A DNA stretch of 64,000 nucleotides from Glandiceps talaboti (Eukaryota; Hemichordata; Enteropneusta; Spengelidae), in assembly GCF_964340395.1 (NCBI RefSeq), contig NC_135562.1:22922173-22986172 (forward strand), read 5' to 3'. The notes under the pieces were generated by a model that had not been told where the DNA came from, searched no databases, and saw only the letters and a program-made list of their open reading frames with translations. This document shows positions 52,007 to 63,909 of the stretch, piece by piece. Position 1 is the first letter of the stretch. The number at the start of each line of letters is the position of its first letter. The position numbers and the translations under genes were made by a program.

Positions 52007-52310
52007 TTACCTTTTTATCCTACATTGAACTATGTATATTAGTCTCGCCCGTACCTCAGTCAGCCAACTACAGCAACAATCTATTAATTCCATTGGGTTC
52101 CAGTGTTCCGAGATGAAAAAGGATTTCCTCCCCTGTAACCTCAATCGATCTTCATCACCAGAAACCTTACAAATTCCTGAAATAGACATATCTGATACAT
52201 TATGATCGTTAGTAATAAAATTCACAGATACAGGATAGTTACTACTCTTTTGTCTTGTGAGACGGAGTTGTTCCACGAAACCATCACCAAGACGACGTAC
52301 GTACAGTTGA
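52007..52310 (-). pseudogene. Possible Penelope-like GIY-YIG fragment
   Basis: The minus-strand frame contains YPVSVNFITNDHNVSDMSIS, then a run RLQGRKSFFISEHWNPMELI. This resembles the end of the GIY-YIG nuclease of Penelope-like elements, where a 'V..HF...H...DM.V' block is followed by 'R..E..fI......P.GiN'. The final GxN is not intact. No reverse transcriptase is next to it. Confidence 0.35.
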
Positions 52311-52320
52311 ACCTATATAC

Positions 52321-52350
52321 AACCAGATTTAAACTGAATGCCTTCCGTTA
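52321..52350. repeat. End fragment of the 120-bp-unit TIR element
   Basis: AACCAGATTTAAACTGAATG then CCTTCCGTTAAGGG matches, inverted, the right end seen at 30749 and 37634. Confidence 0.6.
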
Positions 52351-52980
52351 AGGGTATTGTCTTGCGATTTCATGATTTATTCAAGAAATTTAGCTCTATA
52401 ACTTGATTTTTCAAGTCCCAATGAAAGTTAGGTGTCAAAAATGCTGTTCAAATGCCCGCCTCCTATTCTCAGCACAGGAAAGCTTGCCATCCTCGACTTC
52501 ACTCGGCTTTCGTGATCCCCTACATATGTGGGATATGCACACCCGTTTCCACGGCAAATAATAAACGAAAATTAAACCCACATAACATTGCTATAATTAC
52601 GCATCAGAAAGTTTACATACTTCATGGTAAGCATCGTAACAGTTTAACAACTTTAATACAGTGAAGTGATACGCTATTATTGCCCTACTTCGTCCCTGGG
52701 TAAAGTGTATACATTCCTGTTTTGACCGACAGACATACCATCTGCTCCAAATCCTATAAGTTTCTGCTTTCAACTTTCATCAACTTTGTCACATACAGTT
52801 TTTGTCGCACTAACACCACCATCGGCATGTGTGTATTGAACTTCCTTCTGGCCCACTAAATTCACTACGAGTTTACAAGTCGGTTTGTCTGCTAGACTAT
52901 TTTACACTCCTGTATAGCTCTATCAGTGTCGCCGTCAAAGTAGAAATATATTTGGCTTCGTTTCTGATATCATTAGCTAA

Positions 52981-53045
52981 GGGAGCCTTCAGTATTTACA
53001 AGGGGGGGAGGGCCGGAGGAAATCACACATGGTCTGTTAAGTAAA
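52981..53045. mobile_element. Solo end of the Harbinger-like element
   Basis: GGGAGCCTTCAGTATTTACA followed by a G-run and GGAGGAAATCACACATGG copies one end of the element at 49914, preceded by TAA. The rest of the element is absent. Confidence 0.75.
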
Positions 53046-53411
53046 ACATAACCCTCTTACAGTTCCTTTCTGCAAAGAGATCATCTCGAAATGTGATGTT
53101 ACAGTTCCCTTTGCCAAACTATTTTGTCACAGTATTTATAGGTACCCTTTATGTTGACATATACTCGCAGGTTTTTTTTTTAAATCCAGATGTTGATACT
53201 AAAATGTCAAAATCTGAAGACTCGTGAAATATAGGATATAAATGTACATGTAAACTTCTCTTAGTTTCTTTCTTTCTTTTTTTTAATTTTTATTTAATTG
53301 CAAGTTCACTCAATAAGTTACAAAAGCTGCCCGAGGAAACAGGCCAACTTTCCAGTTACTCATGAAAATACACGATTTGTCCACTTTTGAAAGGAGGTAT
53401 TAAAGCGGATA

Positions 53412-54131
53412 TCACCCAGTCAAAACAGACCATTTGTCTATGAATTTACTGTAGTGCTCATTTCTTTTTGCAATATGTAGCTCAATTTGTTTAGCAGTTC
53501 TGATATTTATGATAGCTAGATTAAAAGATGGAATGACTTTTTCCATTTGCAATCATAGACCATGTTTTTCACAATCAACAACAAATGATTTAAAAGCAAA
53601 GAAAAAGAAGTGTCACCCAAAAGAATTTGCTTTGCTGACAGTTTTTGTGGGGCTTGCAACGAGAGACCCCACAACATAATGACGCTATTCCAAATACATT
53701 TAGCGGTATCACACTCAACAAAAAGGTGTATTAAAGTTTCTTCTGATTGTCCACAAAAAAGTGCAAAGACTACTTTGTGTTCTACTAGGATTCATACTGT
53801 ACAGTCTTCTGTTTGTATAAATTATAGTATGTACTAATTTCCATTAAAAATCTTGTAGTTTCGAATCCAAAGACACTTTAAAAGGTAACAAAGATATCTC
53901 TGACCATTCTTCATCATAATAGTAAAAGATTGTAAAAAATAAAGTTTGATCTTTATTTTCTCTTGTTTGTCCAGCCAATACAGACTGCAGATTCAAGGGG
54001 AAACACAAAATAACTCTCCCTACATTAGTTGCTACTTCAGGGAAGACAACTGCACAACTGATCATGAAAAAATAAAAAAATATATTCGCGTCGTCACACC
54101 AGTTTAGGCAACGTTTCCTGAACAGAAACAA
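53412..54131 (-). pseudogene. L1-like ORF2 C-terminal fragment
   Basis: Reading down the minus strand: SLDSKLQDF, KLVHTIIYTNRRLYSMNPSR, then SEETLIHLFVECDTAKCIWN, KLSAKQILLGDTSFSLLLNH, and the end RNEHYSKFIDKWSVLTG followed by a stop at 53412-53414. The cysteine/histidine block 'C..ETLIHLF.EC' before a W is typical of L1/Tx1 ORF2 tails. Frameshifts break it. It may belong to the same family as the fragment at 29240. Confidence 0.8.
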
Positions 54132-54139
54132 AAACTTTC

Positions 54140-54500
54140 TGTTGTGTCGCCTTCAGGACTAATTACCGAAAATATGCCAATAACTTATCAAAACTAAAAG
54201 CTACATCGATAATATTTTCAGATGCGCTTTGGTATCATAAATGTATGAACTAAATTACATTGAATTCGAAGCGTGCATTTCTGAGATATAGCCTAATTAC
54301 CGAAAACCTTTAATTGCTTATTAATATTCATGGGTGTTTATCAAAACCTAATCAGTTATTGGCATTACCCGACAGAACACGTGTACCAGCCAAATTTCGT
54401 TTGAATTGAGCCAGCCGTTTTGGAGAAAACAATGACACAGACAGACAGAAGGACACACAGACACAGACTTTTCACCCCTATCTATTTCCTTCCGTACGAA
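54140..54500 (-). mobile_element. TIR element with 120-bp units, partial inverted copy
   Basis: It contains CTAATTACCGAAAA units, TTGAATTGAGCCAGCCGTTT and a CAGACAGACAG tract, ending CCTTCCGTACGAAAGG, which matches in inverted sense the left half of the element at 36753. Confidence 0.6.
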
Positions 54501-54705
54501 AGGAAACCCCACATTTCTGGCATGTAATGCAATACACTACGTTATATTAGTACTGATACAAGTAAATATACTCGTAACAGCCACACTGTTCTTAGGGCTA
54601 AAAACATTATTAGTATTAATAATAACACGACGTATATCTTTTATCATTGGTTGAATGATTGATCGATCCATTGATTGATTGTTTCTTTGATTGATTGATT
54701 GATAT

Positions 54706-54826
54706 ACATACATACATACATACATACATACATACATACACACATGCACATACATACATACATACATACATACATACATACATACATACATACATACATA
54801 CATACATACATACATACATACATACA
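54706..54826. repeat. (CATA)n microsatellite
   Basis: About 30 CATA units ending about 40 bp before exon 8, following GATTGATT units (54657-54703). Confidence 0.97.
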
Positions 54827-54868
54827 CTTCATTTGTATAATATACTGTATTATTTTGTTACTGGTCAG

Positions 54869-54985
54869 AATGATAACACAACGTATAGCAACCTATACAG
54901 AGTACAAGATGTCGACGATTATAATTATACATTTATAGAGTATGTATTCCCAGAAGTAATTCAATATGGTAATTACTGTGTACAG
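54869..54985 (+). CDS. Exon 8: IL-17R-like domain 2, second half
   Basis: The acceptor is TTACTGGTCAG and the donor TACAG|GTAAGG, phase 0 to 0 (39 codons). It encodes NDNTTYSNLYRVQDVDDYNY and ends FPEVIQYGNYCVQ, a final strand with a cysteine. The last ~20 nt plus the donor are repeated in tandem in the intron that follows. Confidence 0.72.
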
Positions 54986-55490
54986 GTAAGGCATTATATA
55001 ATATGGTAATTACTGTGTACAGGTAAGGCATTATATAATATGGTAATTACTGTGTACATGTAAGGCATTATATAATATGGTAATTACTGTGTACATGTAA
55101 GGCATTATATAATATGGTAATTACTGTGTACAGGTAAGGCATTATATAATATGGTAATTACTGTGTACAGGTAAGGCATTATATAATATGGTAATTACTG
55201 TGTACAGGTAAGGCATTATATAATATGGTAATTACTGTGTACAGGTACGCCATTATATAATATGGTAATTACTGTGTACAGGTAAGGCATTATATAATAT
55301 GGTAATTACTGTGTACAGGTAAGGCATTATATAATATGGTAATTACTGTGTACAGGTACGGCATTATATAATATGGTAATTACTGTGTACAGGTAAGGCA
55401 TTATATAATATGGTAATTACTGTGTACAGGTACGGCATTATATAATATGGTAATTACTGTGTACAAGTAAGGCATTATATAATATGTTTG
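54965..55490 (+). repeat. 37-bp array copying the exon 8 donor
   Basis: Fourteen copies of a 37-bp unit, each with GGTAATTACTGTGTACAG|GTAAGG. The first copy is the true end of exon 8. Donor variants include ATGTAAGG (copies 3 and 4), GGTACGCC, GGTACGG and AAGTAAGG. Each unit begins with GT and ends with AG if read from donor to donor. Confidence 0.93.
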
Positions 55491-55537
55491 TAGGATTAGT
55501 TTGATGGTTGATTGAACGACTAATCATTGAATCGATA

Positions 55538-55624
<87 letters not shown>
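55538..55624. repeat. (ATTG)n microsatellite
   Basis: About 21 ATTG tetranucleotides in intron 8. Confidence 0.97.
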
Positions 55625-55657
55625 AGATTGGTCGATCAATGCTTATTAGGCTTATTT

Positions 55658-55970
55658 TTCGTTGGTTGAATGTTTGACAGGCACCTGTCATATCGTTGGT
55701 TGAATGTTTGACAGGCACCTGTCATATCGTTGGTTGAATGTTTGACAGGCACCTGTCATATCGTTGGTTGAATGTTTGACAGGCACCTGTCATATCGTTG
55801 GTTGAATGTTTGACAGGCACCTGTCATATCGTTGGTTGAATGTTTGACAGGCACCTGTCATATCGTTGGTTGAATGTTTGACAGGCACCTGTCATATCGT
55901 TGGTTGAATGTTTGACAGGCACCTGTCATATCGTTGGTTGAATGTTTGACAGGCATCTGTCATATCGTTA
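55658..55970. repeat. 34-bp array with a palindromic core
   Basis: About nine nearly identical copies of GTTGGTTGAATGTTTGACAG plus GCACCTGTCATATC. Each holds the palindrome TGACAGGCACCTGTCA. Confidence 0.95.
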
Positions 55971-56035
55971 TATATAACTAATTGTTATAGGGTATTTGTA
56001 GTCTTAATTCAATAACTTGTTTATCACTTTATCAG

Positions 56036-56147
56036 ATGACTCCCTTCCCATCATTTAGTGAGCCAGATACGTGTAAAGTGGAAGGCATGTACATTACCCT
56101 TCCAGTCCAGTGTTTAACTACAAACTACAAAGGAGTTAATGTAGCAG
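56036..56147 (+). CDS. Exon 9: end of domain 2 / linker to EGF modules
   Basis: The acceptor is CACTTTATCAG and the donor GCA G|GTAAAT, phase 0 to 1. It encodes MTPFPSFSEPDTCKVEGMYI and then TLPVQCLTTNYKGVNVA, with two cysteines. The 'P-x-F' opening resembles the end of IL-17R domain 2, but this is the least family-specific exon. Confidence 0.68.
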
Positions 56148-56221
56148 GTAAATATCTTTACACCTAGACACTCAAATAGTATGTATTAACTTTTAACTTC
56201 TTTACAGATATAACAGTATAT

Positions 56222-56845
56222 ATAACTAAGGTTCTTTAGTTAAGCATAACAATGGAAATGAAAAAATAAATAAATAATAACAATGAAAATGTAAGATAAT
56301 GGTTGCTAAGGTTCTTTAGTCAAACATAACAATGGAAATGAAAGTTGATGGTTGCTAAGGTTCTTTAGTCAAACAACAATGGAAATGAAAGTTAATGGTT
56401 ACTAAGGTTCTTTATTCAAACATAACAATGGAAATGAAAGTTAATGGTTACTAAGGTTCTTTAGTCAAATATAACAATGGAAATGAAAGTTAATGGTTAC
56501 TAAGGTTCTTTAGTCAAATATAACAATGGAAATGAAAGTTAATGGTTGCTAAGATTCTTTAGTCAAATATAACAATGGAAATGAAAGTTAATGGTTGCTA
56601 AGGTTCTTTAGTCAAATATAACAATGGAAATGAAAGTTAATGGTTACTAAGGTTCTTTAGTCAAATATAACAATGGAAATGAAAGTTAATGGTTACTAAG
56701 GTTCTTTAGTCAAATATAACAATGGAAATGAAAGTTAATGGTTGCTAAGGTTCTTTAGTCAAATATAACAATGGAAATGAAAGTTAATGGTTACTAAGGT
56801 TCTTTAGTCAAACATAACAATGGAAATGAAAGTTAATGGTTACTC
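56222..56845. repeat. 49-bp array in intron 9
   Basis: About 13 copies of GGTTCTTTAGTCAAATATAA plus CAATGGAAATGAAAGTTAATGGTTACTAA-type sequence. Unlike the arrays after exons 6, 8, 11 and 12, the unit does not contain the exon end or its donor. Confidence 0.94.
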
Positions 56846-56965
56846 AGTTCCTCAATTACTCCCGCAAATGGAGTAAACCACCAGAGTGATCAGCAATTAT
56901 GATTAAAATAGATTTGAAGAATCTTATTTGGTATTTAATAATAAATAACTATTTGTATGTTTCAG

Positions 56966-57094
56966 AGGATCCCTGTAACTATGAACCATGTGGAGATAAT
57001 GGTAATTGTACAGGAATACACCAGGAAGATTTATATAACTGTTCTTGTGATCCCGGTTATCTTTCATATCCTGCGACATACCCGTCATGTTTGA
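56966..57094 (+). CDS. Exon 10: EGF-like module 1
   Basis: The acceptor is TTTGTATGTTTCAG and the donor TTG A|GTAAGA, a symmetrical 1-1 exon as is usual for shuffled EGF modules. Six cysteines fit C1 DPC, C2 EPC, C3 GNC, C4 YNC, C5 SC and C6 PSC, with CGDNGNC and a DPGY turn. It lacks the D-x-D/N calcium-binding signature at its start. Confidence 0.82.
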   Translation, partial: RIPVTMNHVEIMVIVQEYTRKIYITVLVIPVIFHILRHTRHV

Positions 57095-57464
57095 GTAAGA
57101 TACTGTCTGATTTTGATTTCTTGCATTCTAATTCGGATGTTTGCCCGGCAACAACCATCAATCCTCATATTTAAAAAAATCATTCTATTGTTTACCAAAT
57201 GATAATAATCTAAAAAATGTTCTCAAAATTATGAAAATATCATGATCACGACCTGAAATTAAATCAGAGTATTCGTCTCCATGGAAACAAAAGTTATGCC
57301 ATCGCTACAACTTTTTTCACACGTTCTCTCCCCCTTGACTAACCAAACATCGCAATGACAAAGATAATACATGTAGTTACACAGAACATTAATGCTATGT
57401 ACTATATTCAGCAATTTAATAGCAATTGATTCTACATATTTACATTAATTACGTTTGTTTGTAG

Positions 57465-57584
57465 TTGATTCGTGTTACTTGAACCCATGTGGTACCGGAG
57501 GTAATTGTACAACTGTTCTCAATACAACGTCTTATTCATGTAACTGTACAGACGACTATGTATTCAGTGATGACACATGTCAAT
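57465..57584 (+). CDS. Exon 11: EGF-like module 2
   Basis: The acceptor is TTTGTTTGTAG and the donor CAA T|GTAAGT, symmetrical 1-1, 120 nt. Six cysteines lie in the EGF order (DSC, NPC, GNC, YSC, NC, DTC), with CGTGGNC and NTTSYSCNC. Its last ~39 nt and donor seed the 5.9-kb array that fills the next intron. Confidence 0.82.
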
Positions 57585-60500
57585 GTAAGTATACAATTAA
57601 CGTACAGACAACTATGTACTCAGTGATGACACCTGTCAATGTAAGTATACAATTAACGTACAGACAACTATGTACTCAGTGATGGCACCTGTCAATGTAA
57701 GTATACAATTAACGTACAGACGACTATGTACTCAGTGATGACACCTGTCAATGTAAGTATACAATTAACGTACAGACGACTATGTAATCAGTGATGACAC
57801 CTGTCAATGTAAGTATACAATTAACGTACAGACAACTATGTACTCAGTGATGACACCTGTCAATGTAAGTATACAATTAACGTACAGACAACTATGTACT
57901 CAGTGATGACACATGTCAATGTAAGTATACAATTAACGTACAGACAACTATGTACTTAGTGATGGCACCTGTCAATGTAAGTATACAATTAACGTACAGA
58001 CAACTATGTACTCAGTGATGACACCTGTCAATGTAAGTATACAATTAACGTACAGACGACTATGTATTCAGTGATGACACCTGTCAATGTAAGTATACAA
58101 TTAACGTACAGACAACTATGTACTCAGTGATGACACATGTCAATGTAAGTATACAATTAACGTACAGACGACTATGTATTCAGTGATGACACCTGTCAAT
58201 GTAAGTATACAATTAACATACAGACAACAATGTATTCAGTGATGACACCTGTCAATGTAAGTATACAATTAACGTACAGACAACTATGTACTCAGTGATG
58301 ACACCTGTCAATGTAAGTATACAATTAACGTACAGACAACTATGTACTTAGTGATGGCACCTGTCAATGTAAGTATACAATTAACGTACAGACAACTATG
58401 TACCCAGTGATGACACCTGTCAATGTAAGTATACAATTAACGTACAGACAACTATGTATTCAGTGATGGCACCTGTCAATGTAAGTATACAATTAACGTA
58501 CAGACAACTATGTACTTAGTGATGGCACCTGTCAATGTAAGTATACAATTAACGTACAGACAACTATGTACCCAGTGATGACACCTGTCAATGTAAGTAT
58601 ACAATTAACGTACAGACAACTATGTATTCAGTGATGGCACCTGTCAATGTAAGTATACAATTAATGTACAGACAACTATGTACTTAGTGATGACACCTGT
58701 CAATGTAAGTATACAATTAACGTACAGACAACTATGTACTCAGTGATGACACCTGTCAATGTAAGTATACAATTAACGTACAGACAACTATGTACTTAGT
58801 GATGGCACCTGTCAATGTAAGTATACAATTAACGTACAGACAACTATGCATTCAGTGATGGCACCTGTCAATGTAAGTATACAATTAACGTACAGACAAC
58901 TATGTACTTAGTGATGGCACCTGTCAATGTAAGTATACAATTAACGTACAGACAACTATGTACTTAGTGATGGCACCTGTCAATGTAAGTATACAATTAA
59001 CGTACAGACAACTATGTACTCAGTGATGACACCTGTCAATGTAAGTATACAATTAACGTACAGACAACTATGCATTCAGTGATGGCACCTGTCAATGTAA
59101 GTATACAATTAACGTACAGACAACTATGTACTTAGTGATGGCACCTGTCAATGTAAGTATACAATTAACATACAGACAACTATGTATTCAGTGATGACAC
59201 CTGTCAATGTAAGTATACAATTAACGTACAGACAACTATGTACTCAGTGATGACACCTGTCAATGTAAGTATACAATTAACGTACAGACAACTATGTACT
59301 CAGTGATGGCACCTGTCAATGTAAGTATACAATTAACATACAGACAACTATGTACTCAGTGATGACACCTGTCAATGTAAGTATACAATTAACGTACAGA
59401 CGACTATGTACTCAGTGATGGCACCTGTCAATGTAAGTATACAATAACGTACAGACAACTATGTACTCAGTGATGACACCTGTCAATGTAAGTATACAAT
59501 TAACGTACAGACGACTATGTATTCAGTGATGACACATGTCAATGTAAGTATACAATTAACGTACAGACGACTATGTATTCAGTGATGACACCTGTCAATG
59601 TAAGTATACAATTAACGTACAGACGACAATGTATTCAGTGATGACACCTGTCAATGTAAGTATACAATTAACGTACAGACGACTATGTACTCAGTGATGG
59701 CACCTGTCAATGTAAGTATACAATTAACGTACAGACAACTATGTACTTAGTGATGGCACCTGTCAATGTAAGTATACAATTAACATACAGACAACTATGT
59801 ATTCAGTGATGACACCTGTCAATGTAAGTATACAATTAACGTACAGACAACTATGTACTCAGTGATGACACAAGTCAATGTAAGTATACAATTAACGTAC
59901 AGACAACTATGTACTTAGTGATGGCACCTGTCAATGTAAGTATACAATTAACGTACAGACAGTTATGTACTTAGTGATGGCACCTGTCAATGTAAGTATA
60001 CAATTAACGTACAGACAACTATGTACTTAGTGATGGCACCTGTCAATGTAAGTATACAATTAACATACAGACAACTATGTACTTAGTGATGACACCTGTC
60101 AATGTAAGTATACAATTAACGTACAGACAATTATGTACTGAGTGATGGCACCTGTCAATGTAAGTATACAATTAACGTACAGACAACTATGTACTCAGTG
60201 ATGACACCTGTCAATGTAAGTATACAATTAACGTACAGACAACTATGTACTCAGTGATGGCACCTGTCAATGTAAGTATACAATTAACGTACAGACAACT
60301 ATGTACTCAGTGATGGCACCTGTCAATGTAAGTATACAATTAACGTACAGACGACTATGTATTCAGTGATGGCACCTGTCAATGTAAGTATACAATTAAC
60401 GTACAGACAACTATGTACTCAGTGATGACACCTGTCAATGTAAGTATACAATTAACGTACAGACGACTATGTATTCAGTGATGGCACCTGTCAATGTAAG

Positions 60501-63439
60501 TATACAATTAACGTACAGACGACTATGTATTCAGTGATGACACATGTCAATGTAAGTATACAATTAACGTACAGACGACTATGTATTCAGTGATGACACC
60601 TGTCAATGTAAGTATACAATTAACGTACAGACGACTATGTATTCAGTGATGGCACATGTCAATGTAAGTATACAATTAACGTACAGACAACTATGTATTC
60701 AGTGATGACACCTGTCAATGTAAGTATACAACTAACGTACAGACGACTATGTACTCAGTGATGACACCTGTCAATGTAAGTATACAATTAACGTACAGAC
60801 AACTATGTACTTAGTGATGGCACCTGTCAATGTAAGTATACAATTAACGTACAGACGACTATGTGTTCAGTGATGGCACCTGTCAATGTAAGTATACAAT
60901 TAACGTACAGACAACTATGTACTTAGTGATGGCACCTGTCAATGTAAGTATACAATTAACGTACAGACAACTATGTACTCAGTGATGACACCTGTCAATG
61001 TAAGTATACAATTAACGTACAGACAACTATGTATTCAGTGATCACACCTGTCAATGTAAGTATACAATTAACGTACAGACAACTATGTACTCAGTGATGA
61101 CACCTGTCAAAGTAAGTATACAATGAACGTACAGACAACTATGTACTCAGTGATGACACATGTCAATGTAAGTATACAATTAACGTACAGACAACTATGT
61201 ATTCAGTGATGACACCTGTCAATGTATGTATACAATTAACGTACAGACAACTATGTACTTAGTGATGGCACCTGTCAATGTAAGTATACAATTAACGTAC
61301 AGACGACTATGTACTCAGTGATGGCACCTGTCAATGTAAGTATACAATAACGTACAGACAACTATGTACTCAGTGATGACACCTGTCAATGTAAGTATAC
61401 AATTAACGTACAGACGACTATGTATTCAGTGATGACACATGTCAATGTAAGTATACAATTAACGTACAGACGACTATGTATTCAGTGATGACACCTGTCA
61501 ATGTAAGTATACAATTAACGTACAGACGACAATGTACTCAGTGATGACACCTGTCAATGTAAGTATACAATTAACGTACAGACAACAATGTACTCAGTGA
61601 TGACACCTGTCAATGTAAGTATACAATTAACGTATAGACAACTATGTACTCAGTGATGGCACCTGTCAATGTAAGTATACAATTAATGTACAGACAACTA
61701 TGTACTCAGTGATGGCACCTGTCAATGTAAGTATACAATTAACGTACAGACGACTATGTATTCAGTGATGACACCTGTCAATGTAAGTATACAATTAACG
61801 TACAGACAACAATGTATTCAGTGATGACACATGTCAATGTAAGTATACAATTAACGTACAGACAACTATGTACCCAGTGATGACACCTGTCAATGTAAGT
61901 ATACAATTAACGTACAGACAACTATGTACTCAGTGATGACACATGTCAATGTAAGTATACAATTAACGTACAGACAACTATGTACTCAGTGATGGCACCT
62001 GTCAATGTAAGTATACAATAACGTACAGACAACTATGTACCCAGTGATGACACCTGTCAATGTAAGTATACAATTAACGTACAGACAACAATGTATTCAG
62101 TGATGACACCTGTCAATGTAAGTATACAATTAACGTACAGACAACTATGTACTCAGTGATGACACCTGTCAATGTAAGTATACAATTAACGTACAGACAA
62201 CTATGTACTTAGTGATGGCACCTGTCAATGTAAGTATACAATTAACGTACAGACAACTATGTACTCAGTGATGACACATGTCAATGTAAGTATACAATTA
62301 ACGTACAGACAACTATGTACTCAGTGATGGCACCTGTCAATGTAAGTATACAATTAACGTATAGACAACTATGTACTCAGTGATGACACATGTCAATGTA
62401 AGTATACAATTAACGTATAGACAACTATGTACTCAGTGATGACACCTGTCAATGTAAGTATACAATTAACGTACAGACAACAATGTACTCAGTGATGACA
62501 CCTGTCAATGTAAGTATACAATTAACGTATAGACAACTATGTACTCAGTGATGGCACCTGTCAATGTAAGTATACAATTAACGTATAGACAACTATGTAC
62601 TCAGTGATGGCACCTGTCAATGTAAGTATACAATTAATGTACAGACAACTATGTACTCAGTGATGGCACCTGTCAATGTAAGTATACAATTAACGTACAG
62701 ACGACTATGTATTCAGTGATGACACCTGTCAATGTAAGTATACAATTAACGTACAGACAACAATGTATTCAGTGATGACACATGTCAATGTAAGTATACA
62801 ATTAACGTACAGACAACTATGTACCCAGTGATGACACCTGTCAATGTAAGTATACAATTAACGTACAGACAACTATGTACTCAGTGATGACACATGTCAA
62901 TGTAAGTATACAATTAACGTACAGACAACTATGTACTCAGTGATGGCACCTGTCAATGTAAGTATACAATAACGTACAGACAACTATGTACCCAGTGATG
63001 ACACCTGTCAATGTAAGTATACAATTAACGTACAGACAACAATGTATTCAGTGATGACACCTGTCAATGTAAGTATACAATTAACGTACAGACAACTATG
63101 TACTCAGTGATGACACCTGTCAATGTAAGTATACAATTAACGTACAGACAACTATGTACTTAGTGATGGCACCTGTCAATGTAAGTATACAATTAACGTA
63201 TAGACAACTATGTACTCAGTGATGACACCTGTCAATGTAAGTATACAATTAACGTACAGACAACTATGTACTCAGTGATGACACATGTCAATGTAAGTAT
63301 ACAATTAACGTACAGACAACTATGTACTCAGTGATGGCACCTGTCAATGTAAGTATACAATTAACGTATAGACAACTATGTACTCAGTGATGACACATGT
63401 CAATGTAAGTATACAATTAACGTACAGACAACTATGTAC
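57546..63439 (+). repeat. 56-bp array copying the exon 11 donor (about 105 copies)
   Basis: The period is 56 bp, with donors at 57585, 57641 and so on to 63405, about 105 GTAAGT copies counting the real one. Each unit has a 33-nt piece like the exon 11 end, GTAAGTATAC, then AATTAAC, then GTACAG. A few copies lost one T (ACAATAACG). Variation is mostly ATTCAG/ACTCAG/ACTTAG and GATGACACC/GATGGCACC. Confidence 0.95.
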
Positions 63440-63789
63440 TGTATATTATTATTGGTATTCATTATATTATCATATTATATTAACATTTTTATTAATTATT
63501 TTATCACTGGCATTAATTATAGTATGATTGGCATTAATTATGATATCATTTACATTAATTGCAGTATCAATAGATATCAATTAAATTAACGTTCATATTA
63601 ATCATATTTTTTGTTATATCCTTATATTATGATTGTATGAATTATTTACAATTGGTATAAATTCTTTTCTCATTTGTACAAATTTACTATATTATTGACA
63701 TTAATCATAATCTTACCGGTAATAATTATCTTATAATTTGTGTTACTTTTTGTAACAATAATAAAAAGAATATCTCTACAACCTTCCAG
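63440..63789. other. AT-rich end of intron 11
   Basis: Sequence with scattered ATTAATTATATTAT motifs and no frame, lying between the big array and exon 12. It is the only non-repetitive part of this intron. Confidence 0.6.
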
Positions 63790-63909
63790 TTAATCCTTGT
63801 CACTGGAATCCGTGTGGTGACGGTGGAAGTTGTATACCAATTCTCAACACAACCATGTACTCATGTAACTGTACAGCCGGCTATACACCGAGTTATGGTA
63901 CATGTAAGA
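63790..63909 (+). CDS. Exon 12: EGF-like module 3
   Basis: The acceptor is ACAACCTTCCAG and the donor AAG A|GTAAGT, 1-1, 120 nt, the same size as exon 11. The cysteines are NPC, NPC, GSC, YSC, NC and GTC. A donor six bases earlier (ACA T|GTAAGA) would also keep phase 1 but would cut off the sixth cysteine, so I prefer 63909. The gene continues beyond the window. Confidence 0.8.

Larger units (their letters stand above)
27862..63909 (+). other. Gene: IL-17-receptor-like ectodomain with EGF modules (12 exons seen, 3' incomplete)
   Basis: I assembled twelve exons by hand: 27862-27996, 38861-38900, 43388-43552, 47494-47621, 48772-48931, 49201-49254, 51098-51288, 54869-54985, 56036-56147, 56966-57094, 57465-57584 and 63790-63909. 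All introns are GT-AG and all eleven junction phases match, giving an open frame of 490 codons. The order is signal peptide, IL-17R-like domain 1 (about residues 60-220), domain 2 (about 230-365), then EGF modules near 369-409, 412-449 and 452-489. Family marks are a WTL strand in exon 3, LCFTFDLS in exon 4, YDITVRTLP followed by TPSC across exons 5-6, and HWRPRYLLALS with a VVFDLPP strand in exon 7. Many NxS/T sites indicate a secreted or surface protein. Known IL-17 receptors bind IL-17 cytokines and signal through a cytoplasmic SEFIR domain. No membrane segment or SEFIR is seen here, and canonical receptors have no EGF modules after domain 2. The gene is sound; the IL-17R assignment is by motif reading. 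Confidence 0.8.

Noticed and set aside
56222-56845. Intron 9 array as a fifth donor-copy array
   Set aside because: Its unit does not contain the exon 9 end or the GCAGGTAAAT donor.
63790-63903. Exon 12 ending at the earlier donor (ACA T|GTAAGA)
   Set aside because: It keeps the phase but removes the sixth EGF cysteine, and the homologous exon 11 ends after that cysteine at the equivalent position.
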